A DNA stretch of 64,000 nucleotides from Acidobacteriota bacterium (GTDB taxonomy: Bacteria > Acidobacteriota > Terriglobia > UBA7540). A program made the position numbers and the translations under genes. This document shows positions 14,763 through 22,584 of the stretch, in pieces. The DNA lies in assembly GCA_021838785.1 (NCBI GenBank), contig JAKCCV010000001.1, positions 186,001-250,000 of the forward strand, read 5' to 3'. Every line of letters begins with the position of its first letter. Position 1 is the stretch's first letter. The notes beneath the pieces are model-generated. The model was not told the origin of the DNA. It saw nothing but the letters and a program-made list of their open reading frames with translations, and did not search any database.

Positions 14763-15599
14763 TCAGCCGTTCACCCGACGCCGCTCGCACACCCAGCGAT
14801 AAATCGCCATGCGGCGCAACCCCTTCTCCACGTACTGCGGGTCGGTCGTCTCGCCGTAGGGTCGGCCCGTGTTCCAACAACCCAACAGCTCTCGAAACTC
14901 CGAGCGCACGTCGAGTTGGTAACTCTCCGCAAACTGCGACAACAACTCGAGCGCCATCGTGAAGTGGAAATCCGGCACCAGCAGGTCGCGCGGCTCGCCG
15001 CCTCGCCAAAGCATGTGGTATCCCATGATCTGCGTGAAACCCCAGGAGGTGGCCAGCTCGCGCAACACCTCCTCCGGCGTTTCGGCCAGCCGAGCGCCGT
15101 TGCGCTCGGCAAAGGCGTCGGTCAAAAAATGGCGGTGAAAACTTTCCGCCTTCGGATGCAGCGCATCCTGAATCTCCGCCGCGAGCGCCTTGCCGCCAAT
15201 CGCCCCGTAGGCCGGTCGCGCCCCCTGCGACACCGCCGCCAAATGGTCGTAAACCTCCGGCTCAAAACGGACCGCCCGCCCATCCCCGCCCGATTCGTTC
15301 GCCGTCAGCGCCGCCAAGAATTCCACCGGCACGGAGGAAAACATGCACGCCTTTCGCATCACCCCATCGGCGACCGCAAAAATTCGCTCCATCAGCGTCC
15401 GCTCGGCCCGCGACGACTGCGCCACCAGCGCCGCCTCCGCCGCCGTCAACTGACTATCGCTCGGAGCTTCAACCGGGCTCGCCGGCTCGCTCGAACCCGC
15501 CACATTCGCGCTCGCTGGCTTGCCGGACGTCGAATTGACCGCCTTTGGCTCGTCGTTGCCGCCCGCCACGCCCGTCGAAGTCAAGCCACTCGCCGCCAT
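14763..15599 (-). CDS. Endolysin, N-acetylmuramidase/transglycosylase type
   Basis: The start is placed at ATG 15599 (MAASGLTSTGVAGGNDEPKA), which has GGAGGGG 5 bases upstream. After an unstructured 60-residue leader, a catalytic domain runs from about residue 75 to the end. TANESGGDGRAVRFEPEVYD supplies the probable catalytic Glu, and ATSWGFTQIMGYHMLW is the second signature of the DUF3380-like muramidase family. It would degrade peptidoglycan at lysis. Being the most upstream gene of the late operon, ahead of packaging and head genes, fits Mu-like order, where lysis precedes head genes. Confidence 0.75.
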   Translation of the reverse strand: MAASGLTSTGVAGGNDEPKAVNSTSGKPASANVAGSSEPASPVEAPSDSQLTAAEAALVAQSSRAERTLMERIFAVADGVMRKACMFSSVPVEFLAALTANESGGDGRAVRFEPEVYDHLAAVSQGARPAYGAIGGKALAAEIQDALHPKAESFHRHFLTDAFAERNGARLAETPEEVLRELATSWGFTQIMGYHMLWRGGEPRDLLVPDFHFTMALELLSQFAESYQLDVRSEFRELLGCWNTGRPYGETTDPQYVEKGLRRMAIYRWVCERRRVNG

Positions 15600-15951
15600 C
15601 GTCCCCTCCGCTTCCCACGGCACCAAGGCGCCAGCTTCCCCGCCCGAACCGGCGAATCGCCGCGCCCTTAACTTCATTCCCGACCGCCGCGCCACGCCGG
15701 GCCGAGCGATTGCAGCGGGCCATCCAACTGCCAGCGAAAGAACGGTCGCCGCGCCTAAGCCCTGCCAGCCTTTCCCGCGTCCGCCACCCGTTTCTCCGCT
15801 CCGCCGCTCCGGGCCCCACGCACACGTGAGCCGTCACCCGCTCGTTCGCGGCCGCGGCGAACAACTTGCCCCGCCCAACAGCCGCCGCGCCCGACCGCCG
15901 CGCTTCCCCTCACCTCTCAACGACCAGGCAAAGTGGCCTGACCGTGCGGCT

Positions 15952-16047
15952 CTCCAACCCACGCCTGCGCGAGCCGTCATCTGCCGGCCCCACCAGCGCC
16001 CTTCACCGTCGCCTCAACTGCCCCGCTCGCTTCCCTCAACTCACATA
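15952..16047. repeat. 97-bp direct repeat, copy 1
   Basis: The sequence from CTCCAACCC to CTCAACTCACATA recurs at 16206-16302 with only a few substitutions and a one-base length difference. The two copies face the same way, 254 bp apart, with a MITE-like element between them. The repeat probably duplicated within this intergenic region, or came from two insertions of a short repeat element. Confidence 0.85.
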
Positions 16048-16049
16048 AG

Positions 16050-16181
16050 CTAGTGTCCCGAGTCGTAAGAAGGATGAATAATTCCGGGCCGTCCGGCCTC
16101 CGGCAAGTCCTTTGCGATCTTTGCGCCTTGGCGTGAAACAGGCTTTTAGTTGTTCATCGAACCTCTGACTCAGGACACTAG
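16050..16181. mobile_element. MITE-like element with 15-bp terminal inverted repeats
   Basis: CTAGTGTCCCGAGTC at 16050-16064 is matched in inverted orientation by GACTCAGGACACTAG at 16167-16181, with one mismatch. The 132-bp interior has no ORF and includes CTTTGCGATCTTTGCGCCTT, a phrase of a kind I recall from dispersed non-autonomous repeats in several bacteria. Inverted ends, small size and lack of coding capacity make it MITE-like. It needs a transposase encoded elsewhere; none is in this window. Confidence 0.65.
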
Positions 16182-16205
16182 GCAACGTGGCTTGCCCTCG
16201 CTGCC

Positions 16206-16302
16206 CTCCAACCCGCGCCTGCGCGAGCCGTCATCTGCCGGCCCCGCCAGCGCCCTTCGGCCGTCGCCTCAACTGCCCCGCTCGCTTCCCTCAACTCACA
16301 TA
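16206..16302. repeat. 97-bp direct repeat, copy 2
   Basis: This second copy of the repeat at 15952-16047 runs from CTCCAACCC to CTCAACTCACATA. Both copies are followed within three bases by GCTAG, so the repeat unit may extend to that sequence. The MITE-like element lies immediately downstream of copy 1 and ends 24 bases before this copy. Confidence 0.85.
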
Positions 16303-16323
16303 GCTAGGGTAGCAGGCCAAAAT

Positions 16324-16346
16324 GGGACGATTGGGACGTTTGGGAC
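16324..16346. repeat. Three GGGAC motifs at 9-bp spacing
   Basis: GGGAC occurs at 16324, 16333 and 16342, each 9 bases after the last, within an A/T-rich stretch upstream of dtd. Such short-period repeats can be protein-binding sites, but 9 bp is not one helical turn. It may instead be a relic of a dispersed repeat. Confidence 0.4.
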
Positions 16347-16444
16347 AGTTTTTGGTGTGATTTTGTAAGGTGCTGATAATAAATGACTTATATTACTTAT
16401 GAGGCCCTGCTGGGGTCAAATTTCGTGAGATTTTGTTTCTTTCG

Positions 16445-16459
16445 GTTACATCGTGTAAC
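16445..16459. promoter_or_regulatory. 15-bp palindrome upstream of dtd, possible operator
   Basis: GTTACA-TCG-TGTAAC is a perfect inverted repeat with a 3-base centre, located 63 bases before the dtd start in an A/T-rich region. The form fits a dimeric regulator's site. Its distance from dtd would allow control of dtd or of an unseen promoter. There is no direct evidence for the regulator. Confidence 0.4.
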
Positions 16460-16521
16460 TTTTACATTGCCTTCGCATTATTCCTGTTTTTACCCGCCGA
16501 TAGCCCTTAAAATACTCTCCC

Positions 16522-16971
16522 ATGCGCGCCGTCATTCAAAGAGTCCTTCACGCTCGCGTTCGCGTCGGCCAACGCGTGGTCAGCGAAATTGGCCCCGGCT
16601 TGCTCATTTATCTCGCCATCGGTCGCAACGACACTTGCCGCGCCGCAGAAACCCTCGCCGCTAAAATCGCCAGCCTCCGAATCTTCAACGACGAGCACGG
16701 CAAAATGAATCGCTCTCTCATCGAATCCGATGGCGCTGCTTTAGTGGTGTCAGAATTCACCCTCTACGGCGATTGCCGCAAAGGTCGCAGACCGAATTAC
16801 ATGTTGGCCGCGCCTCACGCTCAAGCGCGCGAAATTTACGAATTTTTCGCTCGCGCCCTCGCATCCTGCGGCCTCAACGTTTCAACAGGAGAGTTCCACT
16901 CCATGATGGAAGTTGAATCGGTGAATGATGGTCCGGTGACGTTGCTTCTCGATTCCGATCGGCTCTTTTGA
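16522..16971 (+). CDS. dtd: D-aminoacyl-tRNA deacylase
   Basis: The 149-residue product has the standard Dtd length and start (MRAVIQRVLHARVRVGQRVV). It hydrolyses D-amino acids from mischarged tRNA in the cytoplasm. The two signature regions are present: VSEFTLYGDCRKGRRPNY (canonical SQFTLYGD, here with Glu instead of Gln) and VESVNDGPVTLLLDS, which carries the Gly-cisPro motif. The usual FGAxM is here FHSMM. These substitutions near the active site are unusual but do not disrupt the frame. It is a monocistronic host gene bordering the prophage. Confidence 0.92.
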   Translation: MRAVIQRVLHARVRVGQRVVSEIGPGLLIYLAIGRNDTCRAAETLAAKIASLRIFNDEHGKMNRSLIESDGAALVVSEFTLYGDCRKGRRPNYMLAAPHAQAREIYEFFARALASCGLNVSTGEFHSMMEVESVNDGPVTLLLDSDRLF

Positions 16972-17030
16972 CCTTCGCAACGCCGCTACAGGGTCTGTTG
17001 AACACCAGAATGACGGCCCAGGACTCGATT

Positions 17031-18578
17031 TTAAATGCCTGCTCCGCACTCGCCCCCATCGAATCTGGCGTGCCGAAATAACACCCGAACCTCTTCGCGC
17101 CAGTTCTCATTGATCCCCACTCGAATCACCTCTATGCTCGGATCAAAATACCGCAAAACGCTTTCGAGCGTTGAATGGAACCGAAACGCCGGCGCAACCA
17201 GATATAGCCGTGGCGCTGCCGTTTGCAACGCAATTCCAGGAAAATAGCCATACTTTTGCAAGGTGCCGAGCTTTGCCAAATGGGCCACGCGCATCCAATA
17301 GTCAAGCGCCTGAAACGGCAAATTAATTCCCTCCTCCAACTTCAGCTCCACCACGGCCAATCGCCCGTGGCGGCTAACGCTCAGGATGTCAATCACGCCG
17401 CGGTCATAACCCGTGAAAGAAGGCACCTGCGAATAGACAAATTGCGGAGAAAGTTCCGGATCAACCTTGGTGATGTCGTCAACCAGGATACTCTCGAGCC
17501 AACGCTCGCCCTGAAGCCGGTAAAATTCGTCCTCGTGGTTTGTATTCCGAGCCGTCCGCCGATCAAGACTCGCTCGAATAAAGGCAAGTAGCTTCGCGCG
17601 GTCTCGCGGATGGTACTCGCGAACATGCCCTTCCAAACCATAAAGAAGACGGGGTGAAAGGTCGCCCTCCACCCGAGCGATTTCAAGGCCAGCCACGCGA
17701 ATAGACAACGCGTTGCCGTTAGATTCGGGGACAAGGCAGATGCGGTCGAATAAATCCTCTAAAATCTCCCTCAACCATCCGTGATGCCGATTCAGCAAAA
17801 GCACGCCCTTCCGCCGGCCGACTAACCTCACCTCGAGTTCGGTGCAATTGTCAATGTTCACCTGACGCGGATTCGCCTCGCCAGGCCTCCACTCAAAAAG
17901 TTCCAACTTCGCTGCTCGGAGCCACCTAGCCCGCAACCGGTTTCGCTCAACTGCCTCTTTCGGCATAAACAGCCTCAGCCCGGGAACAATTACGGATTCG
18001 CCGTGATTTCTCACCCAATCGAGCCAGATCAATCCAAAAGCCAGCATGCTGTCCGGCGCAGCCGACGCCTCGCCTTCGTCCAATCCCATAACGGCCCACG
18101 CCGTTTGCCCTCGGCGGAGCAACCCGCGCGCGTACCACGTCGAAAATGAAAACTCACGGTCTGAACGGTGACTCACCCGCTCCAGCTTCCATCCAGGGTA
18201 ATGTCGTGCCAGCATCGCAACGAGTTCCCGAGAGAATTCGCCGCGGCTCCTCGTTCGACGACGGTCGGCTGGAGCAGGTGCCTGCTCGCAAAATTCTAAG
18301 GTGGTCGTTCGGCCAGTTCGCGACGATTGGCTAAAAACACCAATGCGCGCAGCATCCCGATAGGCAAGTTCCTCAATTCGCCGGCAAACACTCCGCGAGG
18401 CATTCCACGCCTCAAAAATCAGCTTCCCAAATTGAATGGAAATCCGCCACTCGACCGCAGAAAGGTCAAATAGTTCTTCTTCATCTTCCACGACGACAGG
18501 ATGGGCAAGCGAGCGGATAAAGCCTTCCAATTCACGCCCAAGCTCTGCAAGCCCTTTTCGATCCTTGGCCGTCCTCAT
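17031..18578 (-). CDS. Predicted PD-(D/E)XK-type nuclease domain protein
   Basis: The 515-residue protein has no signal peptide or membrane segment. Its C-terminal third carries a PD-(D/E)XK-like core: DRGVIDILSVSRHG (Asp), then LAVVELKLEEGINLPFQ (E-x-K), followed by ALDYWMRVAHLA, which reads like the conserved helix after the core. The N-terminal two thirds are charged, mixed alpha/beta and unrecognised. Genes of this kind occur as stand-alone proteins of unknown function; a DNA-processing or defence role is possible. Its start codon overlaps, on the opposite strand, the first in-frame ATG of the truncated array gene (shared CATG at 18576-18579). Confidence 0.6.
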   Translation of the reverse strand: MRTAKDRKGLAELGRELEGFIRSLAHPVVVEDEEELFDLSAVEWRISIQFGKLIFEAWNASRSVCRRIEELAYRDAARIGVFSQSSRTGRTTTLEFCEQAPAPADRRRTRSRGEFSRELVAMLARHYPGWKLERVSHRSDREFSFSTWYARGLLRRGQTAWAVMGLDEGEASAAPDSMLAFGLIWLDWVRNHGESVIVPGLRLFMPKEAVERNRLRARWLRAAKLELFEWRPGEANPRQVNIDNCTELEVRLVGRRKGVLLLNRHHGWLREILEDLFDRICLVPESNGNALSIRVAGLEIARVEGDLSPRLLYGLEGHVREYHPRDRAKLLAFIRASLDRRTARNTNHEDEFYRLQGERWLESILVDDITKVDPELSPQFVYSQVPSFTGYDRGVIDILSVSRHGRLAVVELKLEEGINLPFQALDYWMRVAHLAKLGTLQKYGYFPGIALQTAAPRLYLVAPAFRFHSTLESVLRYFDPSIEVIRVGINENWREEVRVLFRHARFDGGECGAGI

Positions 18579-20232
18579 GACAGGCCATTATACCGAACCT
18601 CGACCAACGGCATTATCCGCGCATCAACCTCTTCCCCCACGTCGCCCCCGTTCCTTCACGGGCCACGCGGGCGATCTGATCATCGCCACCGGCAGCGTGG
18701 ACAACACGGGCACGTACGTCTTTGAGGTTGAGCCGGAGGGCGTCAGCCCCACCGACTCCAAGCAAGTCGCCTACTGGACCACGGCCAACGGCTTTGACAC
18801 GATGTATTCGCTCTGGAACCCGACCGCCCAGGCCGAAGACCTGACGGTGACGTTTTATTATGGCGACGGTTCGGGCAGCTACGTCTTGCCCGTGCATCTG
18901 GCCGCGAACGGTTCTACAATGATTGACGTGATGATGCTGATCGAAAGCGGCCAGCCGGACGCGAACGGCCACATGTTTCCGATGACGGAAACCGCAGGCA
19001 GCGCGATCATTCGCAATACGGTAGCTGGAAACGTGAAGACAGTTTCTGGAACGAGCCTGCCGGCTCCAATGACGCTGGTGGCGGCAGGCGGAACGTTCAA
19101 CGTTGAGACGGCCACCTGCGGCGTGACCTGCATTACCTGCTCCGGCTACTCCAACCCGGCAGTCACGCCCAACCCTGTCTTGTGCCCGGTCGGTGACAGC
19201 ATGCAACTCACCTTCGAAGCGACGGATTCCAACGGCGATGTCGTGTACCCCTCGGCTACCTGGTCAAGCACCGACACATCGGTGATGACGGTGAACTCAA
19301 ACGGATTAGCCACGGCCATCATGCCGGGAGCGTGCTCCATCATAGCGACGTTCAGCACGACCGTCGAAATCAGCACGGGACAGTATTGCAGCGGTACGGA
19401 CCCGGTCTGCCCCACGGGCCAACCCAGCGCCGGCTCCAATGCCACGGTCGGCAATGTCGTGATCACCTCCGTTGACCTGCCCTCGGACCAGGTGAGTGTC
19501 ACGCTGAGCACCGGCTCAGCGACCGCCAGTGGGACTCTGACGGTAACTTGGAACGGGCCGAGCGGCAACGCCGACATCGCCGATCAGACGGAAGGCCCCG
19601 GCGGCTACACCTTCAATCCCAGCCTCGGCGGGCTGGTGACGGGCCAGTATAGCGGGGTCTCGGCCACATGGAGGGTTGACGACGTAAACGACAGCACCAG
19701 CTACAGCGACAGCTTTAATGTGCTGGGAACCTATTTGAACACACAGTACAATACGCCCGCCGAATCGCAGTGCACAGGCAGCTCCGCCACGGCCTACCTG
19801 ACCACCGGGCCGACCGCGTGCCCCTGGTCAACGGTTAGCCTGATAAGCGCGTTCATAGGCCAAGCCTGGGAGAACGGAAGCGGGGCGACCAACAACTACG
19901 GGTTAATTCAGGAATACCTGGCCGGATGCAGCGCCCCACCCGGAGGGAACATGAACTACTTCCGAGAGGTAAGCTTGATTCAGCCAGCCTGCGCTGGGGG
20001 CTCCCTGAGCAACACGACGGTCGCCATCAACGCATCGAACGCGAGCCTTCAGTGCGGGGACCAAGTGCTGATCGTCGGGCTGGGGTCTGGCCTCGGGACG
20101 GTCAAGGAGGTGACCGATCATGGGGGAGGCCTCTCACTGACGCAGCTAGATAATTACAACACCAGTGGGGCGTGCTCCACGACGGCATTGCCCAGCTTCG
20201 GAAACCTGCAGACGATCAGAATCAACCGATAG
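18577..20232 (+). pseudogene. Array unit A: 5'-truncated BIG2-type secreted protein with C-terminus A
   Basis: The ORF is open for 551 codons from ATG 18577, but protein-like sequence begins only near 18655 (GHAGDLIIATGSVDNTGTYV). No signal peptide or ribosome site precedes it, so the N-terminal part of the original gene seems lost at the junction with the nuclease gene. Domains in order are a beta-sandwich segment (MYSLWNPTAQAEDLTVTFYY), the conserved block (GTFNVETATCGVTCITCSGY) with paired CxxC-type cysteines, a BIG2-like Ig domain (ATWSSTDTSVMTVNSNGLAT), another beta domain, and a C-terminal domain with about six cysteines ending FGNLQTIRINR. I recognise the general family from acidobacterial secreted proteins. 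Expression from here would need an unseen start. Confidence 0.6.
18892..19296 (+). repeat. Conserved array block, copy A
   Basis: This 405-bp stretch (GTGCATCTG to GTGAAC) recurs almost unchanged at 24431-24829. Its inner 245 bp (18994-19238) recur at 22593-22837. Differences are mostly third-position changes plus a 6-bp deletion in copy C (loss of GCCGCG). Such identity among otherwise different genes indicates recent duplication or continuing gene conversion. Confidence 0.9.
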
Positions 20233-20305
20233 GGGTCCGTCACGAGTGGCCCCGTAAGAGGATGGGATGCTCACGAGGCGGCGACGAGACCGAGGGGGGG
20301 CATTC

Positions 20306-21286
20306 ATGGTGTCCCTATGCAGGGCCGCGCTCGTTGGAGCGGCAGTATTGCTGGGCCCAGCCTCATGGAGCGTGCGGGCACGCTTGTCCGCCGCGTCGCC
20401 CCGATGGGCCGTCTCCCTCGAACGCGCCAGGCCGTGCCCGGTCTGCCCGGCTGGCGTGTCATTTGAGTTCAGCGTAACGGATAGGCTCACGGGCACGGTG
20501 AGCCGGTTTACCCTCGCCAACGCGATGTCAGGAGTGACCGAGATAAGGGTCCCTCGCGGCGGCAACACTGCCGCTCTTGTGGAAAGGTCTCAGGAGGGAT
20601 GGGCGTTTGTAACCGTCGTCGCGCTGCCCTCAGGCAGGGTCAGGGACGCCTTCCTCTGCGTATGGCCGAGTTTTTCGCCGGGCGACCGCTTCATGGCCTT
20701 CCGCAAGTGGTTTCCGGCGCACCTGCCTCCCGAGGTGCACTTCAGTGACGAATATCTGATCTACGATCTGATGAAGGGACCGTTGGAAAACCGGGCGCCG
20801 GGGCCGGGGTGCCCCTGCGGGCCGGGCTTCGTACTCTACCCACCAGGCGCCTTGAACGGGACCGGGCCGAACATTGTCCGCGGTCGAGGTTCCGGGCGGG
20901 CCCATCGCATCGCCTCCACAAGCTTCTTCTGGCTGGGGGCCGACACGGTGGCGTTTGTTGACCGGTATAGAGGTGTCAACCGCTTAATTGTCGCCGATCT
21001 CAGGCGAGGAGTTCGAGACCCGCGCGTAAACGCCGTCCCCCTGGCAGCGTCTGGGCTGGTTGACTTCACCACGTGCGCGGAGAAAGTTGCGCCGTCAGAC
21101 CTCGCGAGGTGGCAGAGGGACCCGGCCCTGCTCATCTTCGCGAAATCCATAAGGGAACTTCGGGGACAGCCTCCGGTGGTCCAGGTCGACCTGTTCCCGA
21201 ACCCTTGCCTCGCGAGTTCGGTCGTGGATGTCCGCGCACCGTGGCTTGTTCGCTCCAGGCGGCCTTCCCACGCGCGGTCCCCATAG
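20306..21286 (+). CDS. Array partner 1: secreted protein of unknown function
   Basis: The ATG at 20306 (MVSLCRAALVGAAVLLGPAS) has GAGGGGGGG upstream and begins with a signal peptide. The 326-residue product starts 73 bp after the stop of array unit A. It reads as a beta-rich protein with VVALPSGRVRDAFLCVWPSF, HLPPEVHFSDEYLIYDLM and FFWLGADTVAFVDRYRGV. It is clearly paralogous to partner 2, with the same order of motifs (LPPxxxxSDEYLxYDL; FxWLGAxxVAFxDxxxG; LxVADLxxGxRxP). The pattern could be that of a propeller-like scaffold, but this is not certain. The function is unknown; an accessory or antidote for the protein encoded just upstream is one hypothesis. Confidence 0.7.
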   Translation: MVSLCRAALVGAAVLLGPASWSVRARLSAASPRWAVSLERARPCPVCPAGVSFEFSVTDRLTGTVSRFTLANAMSGVTEIRVPRGGNTAALVERSQEGWAFVTVVALPSGRVRDAFLCVWPSFSPGDRFMAFRKWFPAHLPPEVHFSDEYLIYDLMKGPLENRAPGPGCPCGPGFVLYPPGALNGTGPNIVRGRGSGRAHRIASTSFFWLGADTVAFVDRYRGVNRLIVADLRRGVRDPRVNAVPLAASGLVDFTTCAEKVAPSDLARWQRDPALLIFAKSIRELRGQPPVVQVDLFPNPCLASSVVDVRAPWLVRSRRPSHARSP

Positions 21287-21342
21287 AGCTGAGCATCCCG
21301 GCCGTCGCATTGGGTCGTTAGAAGCTTCCGCAAATTGGCTTG

Positions 21343-21498
21343 AATAGCCTGTGCGGATGAGGTGGCAAAGACCGTGACCGACCGATCCGGCGACTGCACG
21401 GGGCAGCGCATGTGGACGACTACAATACGAGTAACGCGTGCGAGCCCGGGAGCATGGGCAGCCTTGGCAATTTTCAGACGATTCGGATCAACCGGTAG
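21343..21498 (+). pseudogene. Remnant of a second C-terminus A
   Basis: The last 28 codons read DDYNTSNACEPGSMG, then SLGNFQTIRINR and a stop. This parallels the end of array unit A (LDNYNTSGACSTTALPSFGNLQTIRINR split as LDNYNTSGACSTT and FGNLQTIRINR). Upstream similarity continues in another frame (AKTVTDRSGDCTGQRM against VKEVTDHGGG), so a frameshift near 21410 and a 5' truncation have inactivated it. It directly precedes partner 2, as unit A precedes partner 1. Confidence 0.7.
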
Positions 21499-21534
21499 CG
21501 TGCCGGCGAGAGCACGTCCCGGCACGGGTAGCCT

Positions 21535-22584
21535 ATGAACCTGCGTCCCATGATCCTCGGCGTGTCCTTACTAGCGAGTTCGGCGCTTCTGCAGCCGTGC
21601 CGAGTCACAGCTCTTCCTGAGGGCGGAGCCGCTATGGGCCCGGGGTGCTCGGCCAGCTGGAATCGCGCGTACATATCGCCGTTCGGTACAAAATACCAAC
21701 GGCACGTGTCGGCTCGCTCCAAGTGGTGGGACGTGACACTGCATCGTTGGAGTGCTTGCCCGGGAGAGGCGGTGAGCCACGAGTGCTTCCACTTCAGGGC
21801 CGTTGGGAGATCCACGGGGGAGCAGGTTCGGTTCGAGATCAAAAACGAGACCGCAATGGTTGATGCCATCACGCTCGTGGGGCGCTCCCGTGCGGCCATA
21901 CTGGGGCGCGTCTCCGCAAACGTCGCCGTTGTCAGCGTGGTGGACCTCGCCGCTGGGAGAGTGGCCGATAGGTTTGTTTGCCTCTCTCCCCAGATTTCAC
22001 CGAGAGGGAGGTTCGTGGCCTTCGTTAAATGGTCCTCGCGCGAACTCCCCCCACACCTTTCGGTTAGTGACGAATATTTGGCCTACGACCTGAGCCGTAC
22101 GCCAGGCTACAATCGCACCCCCGCTGGCCGGGGCCCGTCGGATATCTACGACGCGGGGTGGCCCATGTACCCGCCCGGGGCCGCAAACGCGCCCTTGGAC
22201 AACGTCGTCCAGCGGACGGCCGTCGCGAGCGCGCACGTGATGTCGTCGGATGGATTTTGGTGGCTTGGCGCGGCCAGGGTAGCTTTCGCGGACACCTTCG
22301 AGGGGACCGTGTCTCTCGTGGTGGCAGACCTCGCCAGCGGGATCCGACACCCGGCGGTCTCCGTCACCTCGCTCATGGGGCTGGGCGTTCTCAATCCGGC
22401 CAAGTGCAGTAACTTATCGCCCGCCGCCTTCTTCGTCAAAGACATTTCCCGGATTAAGGGCAATCCAAACCGGGTCTGCCTGCTATTCAGGACATGGGAG
22501 CCAGCATGTCTCGCCCGGAGATCGGCCGTGGTTGAGCTTTCGAAAGCCACAGGGCCCGCGGCGACGGGTACACTTCCCCGTTGA
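21535..22584 (+). CDS. Array partner 2: secreted protein paralogous to partner 1
   Basis: The 349-residue product starts MNLRPMILGVSLLASSALLQ, a good signal peptide. The motifs shared with partner 1 are LPPHLSVSDEYLAYDLSRT, FWWLGAARVAFADTFEGTV and LVVADLASGIRHPAVSV, with overall similarity at the level of distant duplicates. It follows the remnant of a unit A-type C-terminus by 36 bp, so the C-terminus/partner pairing is conserved in two copies. The C-terminal 20 codons run right up to the junction with array unit B and may be read-through rather than native sequence. No family was recognised. Confidence 0.7.
   Translation: MNLRPMILGVSLLASSALLQPCRVTALPEGGAAMGPGCSASWNRAYISPFGTKYQRHVSARSKWWDVTLHRWSACPGEAVSHECFHFRAVGRSTGEQVRFEIKNETAMVDAITLVGRSRAAILGRVSANVAVVSVVDLAAGRVADRFVCLSPQISPRGRFVAFVKWSSRELPPHLSVSDEYLAYDLSRTPGYNRTPAGRGPSDIYDAGWPMYPPGAANAPLDNVVQRTAVASAHVMSSDGFWWLGAARVAFADTFEGTVSLVVADLASGIRHPAVSVTSLMGLGVLNPAKCSNLSPAAFFVKDISRIKGNPNRVCLLFRTWEPACLARRSAVVELSKATGPAATGTLPR

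Larger units (their letters stand above)
15600..16521. other. Non-coding prophage/host boundary region
   Basis: No convincing gene lies here on either strand; the long frames are GC-driven. The left part (to about 15950) is GC-rich and could hold the late promoter of the prophage. The middle has a 97-bp direct repeat interrupted by a MITE-like element. The right part (from about 16320) is markedly more A+T-rich and carries short repeated motifs and a palindrome before dtd. The composition change near 16310 probably marks the host side of the prophage remnant. Confidence 0.6.

Noticed and set aside
15520-16053. Plus-strand frames in the prophage boundary
   Set aside because: Pro/Arg-rich, no ribosome site, and partly made of the 97-bp repeat.
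15600-16521. Mu-type attachment end for the prophage
   Set aside because: No TG...CA end with a matching 5-bp target duplication could be identified with only one side of the element visible.
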